Source of the DNA: Petroclostridium sp. X23
GTDB lineage: Bacteria > Bacillota > Clostridia > SK-Y3
Assembly: GCF_030013905.1 (NCBI RefSeq)
Contig: NZ_CP124862.1
Coordinates: 4,777,051 to 4,841,050 of the forward strand
DNA length: 64,000 nucleotides
Direction of reading: 5' to 3'
Below are positions 17,514 to 25,827 of this stretch, in pieces. A model generated the notes under the pieces. The model did no database searches, was not told the origin of the DNA, and saw only the letters and a list, made by a program, of their open reading frames with translations. Position 1 is the first letter of the stretch, and the number at the start of each line of letters is the position of its first letter. Made by a program: the position numbers and the translations under genes.

Positions 17514-18449
17514 ATGAGGAAAGTACTGGTTGTTGGAAGTATCAACATGGATTATGTATTAGAGGTCAATCATCTTCCGCATAATGGTGAGACCATTTTA
17601 TGCAGCGATTTTAGTCTTGTTTGTGGCGGGAAAGGAGCAAATCAAGCTTGCACTTGTGCTAAATTAGGAATCGAAACCATGATGTTGGGGGCAGTTGGAA
17701 AAGATGATAACGGGGACTTGTTGCTAAAAGGTCTGGAAGAAGCGGGTGTTAATACAGAATATGTATGCCGCAGCGATCATACCCACAGTGGTATGGCATT
17801 TGTTTCGGTAAATAAATGTGGGGAAAACCATATTATTGTTGAACAAGGGGCTAATAAGGAAGTTACTGTAGATTTCGTTAAGCAAAATATTCAAGTAATA
17901 GATGATGTTGATATTGTGATACTACAATTGGAAATTCCTATTGAAACGGTAGCTTTTGTGGCTAAAAATGCAAAGGAGAAAGGAAAAATTGTTATACTTG
18001 ATCCTGCACCGGCAGTTAAAAAATTACCTGAAGATTTGCTCAAAAATATTGATCTAATCAAACCAAATGAGACGGAATTGCAAATTATTACCGGCGTGTC
18101 AGTAAAAAATATGGATGATTTTAAGATTGCAGCAAAAATGCTAATGGATCTAGGAGTGCCTGAAGTTATAGTGACATTGGGCGATAAGGGAGCAATATAT
18201 TTGTCACAAAATGATGTTAGACATTTTCCGGGCGAAAAAGTGGATGCTGTTGATACAACGGCGGCCGGTGACAGTTTTACTGCTTCATTGGGATACATGC
18301 TTGCAAAAGGACATAGCATACAAGAGTCAATTTCTTTTGCAATTGAAATATCTGCGCTTGTTGTAACCAGGAAGGGTGCGCAGAGTTCTATTCCATCTGC
18401 GGATGAATCAAGTATGATTTATGATAGGATTGTCAGTTCTAAAAATTAA
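17514..18449 (+). CDS. Ribokinase-like PfkB-family sugar kinase
   Basis: A 311-residue PfkB-family kinase most like ribokinase. Visible are the N-terminal VVGSINMDYVLEV, the sugar-binding GGKGANQACTCAKLG, the NETEL motif, the VTLGDKGA strand and the catalytic DTTAAGDSFTASLGY with the base Asp. It would phosphorylate a free pentose or deoxysugar (or its isomer) with ATP. The ATG follows AAGGAG. A MITE-like repeat separates it from the upstream gene, and fucI follows after 38 bp. Confidence 0.9.
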   Translation: MRKVLVVGSINMDYVLEVNHLPHNGETILCSDFSLVCGGKGANQACTCAKLGIETMMLGAVGKDDNGDLLLKGLEEAGVNTEYVCRSDHTHSGMAFVSVNKCGENHIIVEQGANKEVTVDFVKQNIQVIDDVDIVILQLEIPIETVAFVAKNAKEKGKIVILDPAPAVKKLPEDLLKNIDLIKPNETELQIITGVSVKNMDDFKIAAKMLMDLGVPEVIVTLGDKGAIYLSQNDVRHFPGEKVDAVDTTAAGDSFTASLGYMLAKGHSIQESISFAIEISALVVTRKGAQSSIPSADESSMIYDRIVSSKN

Positions 18450-18487
18450 ATTTTGCAAATCACATATAATGATTAGGAGGTGTACCC

Positions 18488-20248
18488 ATGAGTAAACCTA
18501 AAATCGGAATTCGACCTATAATTGATGGACGCAGATTAGGGATCAGAGAGAGCTTAGAAGAAAAAACAATGGGAATGGCTGCAGCCGCTAAGAAGTTAAT
18601 TGAGGATCATCTTTGCTATGCAGATGGCTCCCGTGTAGAATGTGTCATAGCGCCAACCACCATTGGCGGCGGTGCGGAAGCTGCCAAATGTTCAGAATAT
18701 TTTTCTACGCAGAATGTGTGTGCTACTCTATCTGTTACCCCTTGCTGGTGTTACGGCAGTGAAACAATGGATATTAATCCTATGACGTTAAAAGCTGTCT
18801 GGGGTTTTAATGGAACAGAAAGGCCTGGAGCAGTTTATTTGGCTGCAGTTATGGCTGCACATGAACAGTTGGGTCTGCCGGCTTTCTCGATTTATGGAAA
18901 AGATGTACAGGATCTGCATGCTGATACCATAACTGAGGATGTATCTGAAAAAATATTAAGTTTTGCACGCTGCGCAGTTGCAGTTGGCCAAATGCGGGAA
19001 AAAGCTTATATAAATATCGGAAGCGTATCTATGGGGATTGCCGGATCAAATTGTGATGCCTCATTTTTGCATAAATACTTAGGTATGCGCACAGAATGGG
19101 TTGATATGACCGAAGTATTAAGAAGAATAAAACTAAATATTTTTGATAAAGAAGAATATGAAAAAGCCTTGTTGTGGGCCAGGAAATACTGCAAAGAAGG
19201 ATGGGATAAAAACCAATCTCCACACACAAAGCAACAAAAAGAAGAGGAATGGGAATTTGTCGTTAAAGTAACACTAATCTGCAAGGATATCATGCTGGGC
19301 AATGCCAAACTAGCTGAAATTGGATATCATGAAGAAGCAAGTGGAAGAAACGGCTTAGTCGGCGGATTCCAGGGTCAAAGAATGTGGTCGGATTGGCAGC
19401 CTAATGGAGATTTTACTGAAGCAATATTAAATTCGTCTTTTGACTGGAATGGCAAGAAACAACCTATCATATTTGCTACTGAAAATGATAGCTTAAATGG
19501 TATTTCCATGTTGTTTGGTCATCTATTAACCGGGACAGCCAGTATATTTGCCGATGTCAGAACTTATTGGAGTCCTGACGCTGTTAAGCGTGTTACAGGA
19601 GAAGAGTTAACAGGAGAAGCAGCACAAGGATTTATACATCTTATTAACTCAGGAGCTGCCGCTTTGGATGGCTGCGGAGAAGTAAAAGATGAGAACAATC
19701 AAAACGTCATTAAGCCTTGGTGGGACATGGAGGAAGAAGATATTAAAGCATGCTTGAATGCTACCGATTGGTGTCCGGCGGATCTGCAATATTTTAGAGG
19801 CGGTGGTTTTTCTTCTCATTTTGTTACCAAAGCACAAATGCCTGTGACTATGATGAGAATCAACCTAATACACGGAATCGGGCCTGTGCTTCAAATTGCA
19901 GAAGGTTACACCATCGTATTACCTGAAAAAATACATAATGTTCTGGAACAACGAACAGATCCTACTTGGCCTACTACTTGGTTTGTACCTAGGCTCACAG
20001 GGAAAGGAGCCTTTAAAGATGTATATTCGGTAATGGCTGACTGGGGTGCAAATCATGCCAGCCTTACTTATGGTCATATAGGCAGAGACTTGGTGACTTT
20101 GGCATCCATGCTTCGAATTCCGGTCTCCATGCATAACATTGGTGATGGTGAGATTTTTAGACCCCATGCATGGGCAGCATTCGGAACAAGTGAATTAGAG
20201 AATGCGGATTATAGAGCATGTAAAACATACGGACCAATATATAAATAA
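18488..20248 (+). CDS. fucI: L-fucose isomerase (L-fucose/D-arabinose isomerase)
   Basis: FucI converts L-fucose to L-fuculose and also D-arabinose to D-ribulose, using Mn2+. Its 586 residues match the family, and strings match E. coli FucI almost word for word: IGIRPIIDGRRLG, TPCWCYGSETMD, WGFNGTERPGAVYLAA. The metal ligands are also present: Glu in ATENDSLNG, Asp in FADVRTYWSP and His in PVSMHNIGDG. The start follows GGAGGTG. No fuculose aldolase (FucA) gene is visible. The following FGGY kinase could phosphorylate the ketose product. Confidence 0.96.
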   Translation: MSKPKIGIRPIIDGRRLGIRESLEEKTMGMAAAAKKLIEDHLCYADGSRVECVIAPTTIGGGAEAAKCSEYFSTQNVCATLSVTPCWCYGSETMDINPMTLKAVWGFNGTERPGAVYLAAVMAAHEQLGLPAFSIYGKDVQDLHADTITEDVSEKILSFARCAVAVGQMREKAYINIGSVSMGIAGSNCDASFLHKYLGMRTEWVDMTEVLRRIKLNIFDKEEYEKALLWARKYCKEGWDKNQSPHTKQQKEEEWEFVVKVTLICKDIMLGNAKLAEIGYHEEASGRNGLVGGFQGQRMWSDWQPNGDFTEAILNSSFDWNGKKQPIIFATENDSLNGISMLFGHLLTGTASIFADVRTYWSPDAVKRVTGEELTGEAAQGFIHLINSGAAALDGCGEVKDENNQNVIKPWWDMEEEDIKACLNATDWCPADLQYFRGGGFSSHFVTKAQMPVTMMRINLIHGIGPVLQIAEGYTIVLPEKIHNVLEQRTDPTWPTTWFVPRLTGKGAFKDVYSVMADWGANHASLTYGHIGRDLVTLASMLRIPVSMHNIGDGEIFRPHAWAAFGTSELENADYRACKTYGPIYK

Positions 20249-20265
20249 AACAAGGAGTAAGAATT

Positions 20266-21717
20266 ATGAGATATACGATTGGTGTGGACATTGGAACACA
20301 GGGTACGAAGGCGGTTCTGATTGATCAAGCCGGGAAAGTATTATCCCATTGTTATCAAGGATATGATGTAGAAACACCACAGCCTTCGTGGGCGCAGCAA
20401 TCTGCCGAGCCATGGTTTGATGCGACGATCGAGACCATTAAAGGCGTTGTAAATAATAGTCGGGTAAATGCAGCGGATATTAGAGGAATAGCTATTAGCG
20501 GATTATATGGAGGGTCAGGTATTCCGGTTGATAAAGATATTAAACCGCTGTCGCCATGCTTGATATGGATGGACCGACGAGCTGAAAAAGAAGTCAAATG
20601 GGTAGAAGAAAATATCGATCTTGAAGAACTATTTCAAATAACAGGAAATCATGTGAACTCATACTTTGGATTTACAAAGATACTATGGATTAAGAATAAT
20701 TTGCCTCATGTATGGAAAAAGATACGATATTTCTTGCCGCCGGTAAGCTATGTTATTTATAAGCTTACCAATGAAATAGCAGTGGATTATTCTTCTGCCG
20801 GCAATATCGGAGGTGTTTTCGATATTAGAACAAAGAAATGGTCCGCAGTAATGCAGGATAAACTAGGCATACCAAACCATTTGTTTCCTGAGCGGCTTGT
20901 TGAATGCACAGAAATTGTTGGACGAATAACACCGGATATTGCAGCATTAACAGGATTAAAAGAAGGTACGAGTGTTGTATGCGGCGGTGTCGATGCAGCA
21001 GTTGCAACAGTTGGAGCAGGTGTTTTTGACGAAGGTGATAACGTTGCAATGATGGGAACATCTATGTGTTGGGGGTTTGTTACGCAAACTCCTAATTTAT
21101 CCGCCAAGCTGGTCAGCATGCCTTATACTGTCAAATCAAAGAAAATGATTTATACCTTTGGCGGAGCCGCAACTGCAGGAGCTGTTTTAAGATGGTTCAG
21201 GGATACCTTTGCTGAATTTGAATTGCAGCAAGAAAATATGACAAATGTTAATGCATATGGTTTGCTGGATCAAAAGGCTCTTGAAATCGGCCCGGGGTCA
21301 AATGGACTGATGGTATTGCCGTATTTTATGGGAGAAAGAAGTCCAATTTGGGATGCAAAAGCAAGAGGAACCATTATAGGTCTAAGTTTATCACATACTA
21401 AAGCGCATATATATAAGGCTTTTATGGAAGGGGTAGCCTATGCGCTTAGACATAATATAGAGTTAGTGGAAGGAACCAAAGTAAAGCTAAATAAGGAGAT
21501 CATATTAGTAGGTGGTGGTGCAAAATCACTGGTTTGGCCCCAAATATTTGCCGATGTTACAGGCAGGCCGATAAAAATAATAAAAAATGATGTAGAGGCA
21601 CCATTGGCAGACGCCCTTCTTGCCGGAATAGCCACCGGAGTTTTTGAAGATGAAAAAATCATCTTAAAATGGTTAACTTTTAAAGACACAATATATCCAA
21701 ATGAGTTAATTTCATAA
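20266..21717 (+). CDS. FGGY-family carbohydrate kinase, C-terminus truncated by IS
   Basis: A xylulokinase-like FGGY kinase acting on a ketopentose or similar sugar. Seen are the N-terminal phosphate-binding GVDIGTQGTKAVLID, the sugar-binding WMDRRAE, the FGGY signature region GEIMLVGGG-like stretch EIILVGGGAKSLVWPQIFAD, and the ADALLAG motif. The annotated stop lies inside an IS: the last codons after IYPN are IS sequence. The lost 32-codon tail, rich in Tyr and Leu as in the family's C-terminal helix, is readable from 23211. The original enzyme would have had about 511 residues; this one has 483 and may be impaired. Confidence 0.9.
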   Translation: MRYTIGVDIGTQGTKAVLIDQAGKVLSHCYQGYDVETPQPSWAQQSAEPWFDATIETIKGVVNNSRVNAADIRGIAISGLYGGSGIPVDKDIKPLSPCLIWMDRRAEKEVKWVEENIDLEELFQITGNHVNSYFGFTKILWIKNNLPHVWKKIRYFLPPVSYVIYKLTNEIAVDYSSAGNIGGVFDIRTKKWSAVMQDKLGIPNHLFPERLVECTEIVGRITPDIAALTGLKEGTSVVCGGVDAAVATVGAGVFDEGDNVAMMGTSMCWGFVTQTPNLSAKLVSMPYTVKSKKMIYTFGGAATAGAVLRWFRDTFAEFELQQENMTNVNAYGLLDQKALEIGPGSNGLMVLPYFMGERSPIWDAKARGTIIGLSLSHTKAHIYKAFMEGVAYALRHNIELVEGTKVKLNKEIILVGGGAKSLVWPQIFADVTGRPIKIIKNDVEAPLADALLAGIATGVFEDEKIILKWLTFKDTIYPNELIS

Positions 21718-23206
21718 TTTCTAATCCTTGAAAACACAAGGTTAGAAAAAAGCATAAAAAATAGTTTACCCCAATCCGATAAATAATTCGTCCAAACAAT
21801 CCACAGAAAGGAGTAAACGTTGTACGAATTATGAATCGGCAAACAACATTATTTACTTTAGAGCAAATTATAGAAATTCAACCATTAACAAAATTACAAG
21901 CTGTTTTAACATTTATTGATTATTCAATTATGCTTGAAACTTTTAAAATTGATGTCAGCAAACGTGGTCCTAAAGGATTTGCGTATACCAGCTTGCTCAA
22001 TGCTTTACTTGCAATGCAAATAGATCAAATACCTACTATTAAAGCATTAGTTAAAAGGTTGAAAACAGACCCCGTTTTAAGAGTAACCTGCGGGTTTGAT
22101 ACTATTGGCAAAACGCCTAGTGCTTCAACTTTCTCTAGGTTTATAGAAAAGCTCTCTAAAACCGATGTACTTGAAAAAACTTTTCAGAGAATGGTTCGTA
22201 GAGCCAAAACCTTGGGACTTATTAATGGTTCCCATGTCTCAATAGATGCATCGAAAATTGATGCCTTTGAGCATGCTGTACCAAAATCAAAAATACCAGA
22301 AAACAATCCAGAGTTTCCTCACTGGGGTGCCAAGCAAGATACCAATGGCAATATGATAAAATGGTTTGGTTGGAAGATGCATGCTGTAGTAGATACAACA
22401 AGCGGAATCCCATTAGGGTACATCATAACCCCTGCAAATGTTGCAGATATGGTAATGGCAATACCACTAATGAATAAGCTTAAGGCAGATTATGAAGACT
22501 TATTCAAACCATCTTACTACATTATGGATACAGGCTATGATATACCATCTATCTATCAACATGCTGTATCATTTGGTGCTCAAGCTATTATGCCAATTAA
22601 CTGGAGAAATACGAAAACTCCACCTGAAGGCATTAACTGGGAAGGTCAACTTGTTTGCACCATGAATTATCCGTATGTGAATGGTGGAAATGATAATGGA
22701 ACCATTCGGTTATTATGTCCCCACGCTTGCGGAAAAGCCAATTGTCCTATGGGTTCAAGTTGGTGTACGAGTACAAAATCAGGATACATTGGCAAAGTTA
22801 AAATTAAGGATAATCCACGGTTTATATCTTATCCATTACGAGGAACAGAAGCATGGGACAATCTATATGATGAAAGAACATCCGTTGAACGCTTTTTTGG
22901 TGATGGAAAAGAAAACTATGCTTTAAACAATCTGCGTGTAGCAGGGCTAAAAAAAGCAAAAGTATTCATGGATTTAGCCTGCATTGCAATTATTGCTACA
23001 AGAATTACAAAAGCAGAACAATCAAAAAATATTGCAGCTTAGTATTTTAATTATCAAGGAACAGGAGATGATATTTCTTAATTTCAAAACTATATAGTTG
23101 TGGATAACTATCTATTGTAAGGATAGTCTAACCTTTTTTTGCACAATTTCAAAAATATCAGTAGGAATTATCCACATTCTTGATTTTTGAATTATGAAAT
23201 ATCCTC
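21703..23206 (+). mobile_element. DUF772-type IS (IS5/IS1182-like), copy 1
   Basis: A 1504-bp element with imperfect ends beginning GAG and sharing ATTTCATAATT between left and right ends. A 4-bp target duplication AAAT flanks it (21699-21702 and 23207-23210). It carries one transposase gene. I found no difference from the copy at 40540-42043, so transposition is recent. It interrupts the FGGY kinase gene 32 codons before its natural stop. Confidence 0.9.
21831..23042 (+). CDS. IS transposase with DUF772 N-terminal domain, copy 1
   Basis: A 403-residue DDE transposase. The N-terminal DUF772-like part contains GFAYTSLLNALLAMQ and SASTFSRFIEKLS. The catalytic core has an Asp in VSIDASKIDAF, another in YYIMDTGYD and the Glu region in YDERTSVERFFGDGKE. 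A Cys-rich insertion (CPHACGKANCPMGSSWC) may bind zinc. Family is IS5-superfamily, closest in layout to IS1182-type proteins, though I cannot settle the subgroup. A 21-bp stretch with AAAGGAG precedes it. Confidence 0.88.
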   Translation: MNRQTTLFTLEQIIEIQPLTKLQAVLTFIDYSIMLETFKIDVSKRGPKGFAYTSLLNALLAMQIDQIPTIKALVKRLKTDPVLRVTCGFDTIGKTPSASTFSRFIEKLSKTDVLEKTFQRMVRRAKTLGLINGSHVSIDASKIDAFEHAVPKSKIPENNPEFPHWGAKQDTNGNMIKWFGWKMHAVVDTTSGIPLGYIITPANVADMVMAIPLMNKLKADYEDLFKPSYYIMDTGYDIPSIYQHAVSFGAQAIMPINWRNTKTPPEGINWEGQLVCTMNYPYVNGGNDNGTIRLLCPHACGKANCPMGSSWCTSTKSGYIGKVKIKDNPRFISYPLRGTEAWDNLYDERTSVERFFGDGKENYALNNLRVAGLKKAKVFMDLACIAIIATRITKAEQSKNIAA

Positions 23207-23210
23207 AAAT

Positions 23211-23309
23211 ACTAATAATACAAAAATTTATGATAAATATTTTGAGCAATATAAAAAACTGTACATAAATCTACAGCAAAACATGAGAGAACTCTCAGAA
23301 TTGACATAA
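23211..23309 (+). pseudogene. Detached 3' end of the FGGY kinase gene
   Basis: Joining 21702 to 23211 (removing the IS and one AAAT copy) continues the kinase frame without a break for 32 codons, then TAA. The encoded tail contains NTKIYDKYFEQYKKLY, which matches the helix that ends FGGY kinases. This proves the insertion split an intact gene and fixes its former end. Confidence 0.9.
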
Positions 23310-23396
23310 AGACTACCCACTTCAGACATACCGTATATCGCATTTGCCAGCTAGTAGTCGTTCTATATATGGTATAGTGAATTTTAAAAAAGGTAC

Positions 23397-23423
23397 TTTT
23401 TCGGAGGTTTCCCAGGCACTTGA
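23397..23423. repeat. 27-bp direct repeat, copy 1
   Basis: A 27-base sequence with core CGGAGGTTTCCCAGG recurs at 24076-24102 with one difference. Both copies lie in non-coding debris. Between them (23651-24335) I see no recognisable gene. A minus-strand frame at 23939-24286 is open for 115 codons but matches nothing I know. Confidence 0.7.
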
Positions 23424-23494
23424 CTTATTCCAATCTGTGATTTGGTTTTCTGAGGTAGGGAGAGATTTTCACAGGTATGATTCGAGGCATTTCC

Positions 23495-23522
23495 AACATC
23501 GGTCCACCGGTGGACCGATGTT
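23495..23522. repeat. 28-bp perfect palindrome
   Basis: Fourteen bases beginning AACATCGG are followed directly by their exact complement, with no spacer and no T-run. Such a palindrome could be a protein-binding site, a cruciform-prone site or the tip of a lost mobile element. It lies within the phage-like fragment. Confidence 0.8.
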
Positions 23523-24075
23523 AAGCCGCTTCTGGTTCCTTGGACAGTGGGGATGTTTTTTAATAATTCACCAATCCTAACTTCAGCATCCAATAATGCT
23601 TCGGCTAGTAGGCATTCTTCTTTTTTTTGACCCCTTACCGCCTGAGCCAATTACAATTTTTCTATAGCTCTTATTTCTATTTTAAAATTATCCATCTGTT
23701 TTTTCTTCCATTTCCCAAATAAGTTTATAATGGGCGAGTGAATCATTATATTACAAATCAAAATGCAATCAATAACTTCCATACAATACGAATGATATAT
23801 GGATGCGCAAACGCTGTAAGTGTATGCACATATTTACATAATATGAATAAGCGTATTATATTGTTACCATGAATAGTAACTCCTTGTCTTTTAGTACGGG
23901 ATGGAAAAGGAGGATGAAAATTCAGTGACGGCTCAAAATCACTGAAAAAGTGTTGATTTGTCGGCAGTGCAACAGGGGGACAGTTTCATTACCTCTAAGA
24001 TATCTGGGTAGCCGGGTGCCTGGTATTTCACTTCTTTTAATTCATATACTAGAGAATCACGAATTTTTGTAGGCT

Positions 24076-24102
24076 TTTTTCGGAGGTTTCCCAGGTACTT
24101 GA
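24076..24102. repeat. 27-bp direct repeat, copy 2
   Basis: Second copy of the repeat at 23397-23423, one base different, same orientation. It may mark ends of a lost element or a recombination scar. Confidence 0.7.
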
Positions 24103-24335
24103 TTTTAAAGGATAAAATATTACATAATAATACAAAATTATCATAAAAAAGTTGCATTCTTCTTTCCAAATAGTATATAATCATTTTGAGGAAAATTAAA
24201 GAAGTCGCCATGGCTTCCAGGTGCGCCAACACCCGGAAGCTCATGCAGGTACCTACACCACCTACACGAATAGCATACGCTACCACTGCGACCTTATGTT
24301 ATTATACAGCATTTGGCTTTTGTTTTCAATAACAT

Positions 24336-24383
24336 AAAGCGCACGTGTAGGAGAACTACGTTTTTCTGCATGTGCGCTTTTTT
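24336..24383 (+). terminator. Terminator upstream of the spo0E-like gene
   Basis: AAAGCGCACGTG pairs with CATGTGCGCTTT and is followed by further T. It would stop transcription entering from the debris region, or act as an attenuator for the spo0E-like gene. Confidence 0.7.
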
Positions 24384-24384
24384 A

Positions 24385-24418
24385 ATTTTCCTCTCAAATT
24401 CATTTTTGAGAGGAAAAT
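24385..24418 (+). promoter_or_regulatory. Hairpin that buries the spo0E-like Shine-Dalgarno site
   Basis: A perfect 14-bp stem (24385-24398 with 24405-24418) around a 6-base loop contains the whole GAGAGGA Shine-Dalgarno site in its 3' arm, and ends 4 bases before the ATG at 24423. Translation should be blocked unless the stem is opened or a shorter transcript is made. Confidence 0.6.
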
Positions 24419-24422
24419 ATAT

Positions 24423-24686
24423 ATGTGTAACCATGTTGGAAAAAAAGAGGAACTGGCGGGGGCGGCTTTGAATTTGGATTGTCAACTGGCAGGGGATGGT
24501 CCATCTTCGAATGCCTCCGGAGAGTTGGAAGCAATGAAAAAGTCTATTGATCAGGTGAGGCAGCGTTTGCACCTTTTGATTACTAAAGCGCATCATCACC
24601 TGGTCACACAAGAAATCTTGCGTGTCAGCCGGGAACTGGATGAACTTATCGCTGATTATCAAAAGGCAATCAAAAATATTGAATAG
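24423..24686 (+). CDS. Spo0E-family aspartyl-phosphate phosphatase
   Basis: About 87 residues. The C-terminal 50 residues match the Spo0E family: a first helix (MKKSIDQVRQRLHLLI) and the signature helix ending VSRELDELIADYQK, where SRELDEL corresponds to the family S-Q-x-L-D motif. These small two-helix proteins remove phosphate from Spo0A and so restrain sporulation. The N-terminal 30 residues are not conserved. The ATG at 24423 is the best start; its ribosome site lies in a hairpin. A short non-coding stretch separates it from the RAYT element. Confidence 0.75.
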   Translation: MCNHVGKKEELAGAALNLDCQLAGDGPSSNASGELEAMKKSIDQVRQRLHLLITKAHHHLVTQEILRVSRELDELIADYQKAIKNIE

Positions 24687-24755
24687 GAAACTGAAGCATA
24701 AAGAGACTTCTGTGTTAATCTATGCTGCCCGGGATAGAAAGCAGTTGTCCGAGTG

Positions 24756-25656
24756 GTATATGGGGACGTGCCTGATCTTGCACATAATTATTGGCTAGTA
24801 ACAGTTCAAATGATACAATCCTGTTTGGAGGTGGTAAGTATGAGCAGGTCACCAAGGGTATTAAGCCAAACAGGATTGTATCATATTATTTTTAGGGGCT
24901 TAAATAGACAGAATATATTTGAAGAAGACGCTGATTTTCACAAAATGCTTGAGATATTATTCGGAATAAAAAAAGAAAGATGTGTCGAAGTATATGCATA
25001 TTGCTTAATGTATAACCATGTGCATCTGTTTATTAGAGAAAACTGTACGGGCGATATTGTGAAAGTTATGCACAAATTGCTGACGAAATATGTAGGCTGG
25101 TACAATTTCAAATACCAGAGAAGCGGAAGTCTTATCGGTAACAGATATAAAAGTGAACCTATAGAAGATGAGCGGTATTTTTTTGCATTGACGCGATATA
25201 TTCATCAAAATCCGATAAGGGCCGGAATTGTCAAAGAAATAAGCAAATATGCTTGGAGCAGTTATAATGATTATATGTCATTAGATTCAGGAGAAAAGAT
25301 TACAGATACCTATTTAATACTGGAAATGTTATCTGCTGACGCTGAAGAAGCTAGACGAGAGTTTATCGAGCTACAAAAAGAAATTGGAAGTGAGAACTTC
25401 CATATAACCGACAGTAAAAAATTAACTGATGAACAATTACGTAGAAAGGTTATTAAGTGTTTAGACGGGTTAGATCCTAAAGAAATTGGAAACAAGCCTC
25501 GAAAAGAGCGAGATGAAATATTGCGATATTTGAGAGAAAAAGAAAAGTTTACAATAGGACAGTTGGAGCGGCTAACAGGTATTTCAAGGGGAATAATTAC
25601 ACGCTATAACGTGCAAAAATAGGCACGTCCCTAAGCATTCCCTAAGCATTCCCTAA
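24756..25656 (+). mobile_element. RAYT element, copy 1
   Basis: The element runs from GTATATGGGGACGTGCCTGA to a matching inverted end GGCACGTCCCTAAG. TTGCAC and GTGCAA sit inside the two ends, giving about 20-bp subterminal inverted repeats. After the right end the terminal 11 bases (CCCTAAGCATT) are repeated in tandem. Four copies (24756, 30288, 34224, 49154) share this layout, and one is truncated. REP-associated tyrosine transposases are single-strand HUH enzymes. Confidence 0.85.
24840..25622 (+). CDS. REP-associated tyrosine transposase (Y1/HUH), copy 1
   Basis: A 260-residue Y1-type transposase (TnpA_REP/RAYT). It contains the H-x-H metal motif in YNHVHLFI, the opening TGLYHIIFRGLNRQNIF typical of the family, and YIHQNPIRAGIV. 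A C-terminal helix-turn-helix-like part (FTIGQLERLTGISRGIITR) follows. The ATG at 24840 is preceded by GGAGGTGG. A perfect 19-bp inverted repeat (24810-24828 and 24866-24884) straddles this ribosome site and start codon. The frame appears intact. Confidence 0.9.
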   Translation: MSRSPRVLSQTGLYHIIFRGLNRQNIFEEDADFHKMLEILFGIKKERCVEVYAYCLMYNHVHLFIRENCTGDIVKVMHKLLTKYVGWYNFKYQRSGSLIGNRYKSEPIEDERYFFALTRYIHQNPIRAGIVKEISKYAWSSYNDYMSLDSGEKITDTYLILEMLSADAEEARREFIELQKEIGSENFHITDSKKLTDEQLRRKVIKCLDGLDPKEIGNKPRKERDEILRYLREKEKFTIGQLERLTGISRGIITRYNVQK

Positions 25657-25827
25657 CTTCTTTTTTCTCTGCCATATGGCTTGTCCTCCGTTTTCTGAAA
25701 TTTTGATGGTGTGTCAAAATGTCAGAAGCGGAGGGGAGCGGCAGCGGGGAACGATAGCTGCCTTATATAAAAGTGGATTGTAAAACTCTGTAAATCCCTG
25801 TCGTTGTGAACGGTTTCTTATCGAATG

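Larger units (their letters stand above)
23384..23650 (-). pseudogene. Fragment resembling a phage/plasmid-type protein
   Basis: An 88-codon frame with ALLDAEVRIGELLKNIP followed later by KTKSQIGISQ. This order recalls phage-encoded proteins with E-V-K-L-G-E-L-L and a later D-I-G-I-S-Q-x-Q segment. Here the two parts are too close together and the end is replaced by unrelated sequence. I read it as a deleted, inactive relic; the assignment rests on two short motifs only. Confidence 0.35.

Noticed and set aside
23939..24286. A 115-codon minus-strand frame
   Set aside because: It has no convincing start or family motif, crosses the 27-bp repeat and overlaps other debris. Kept only as a remark.
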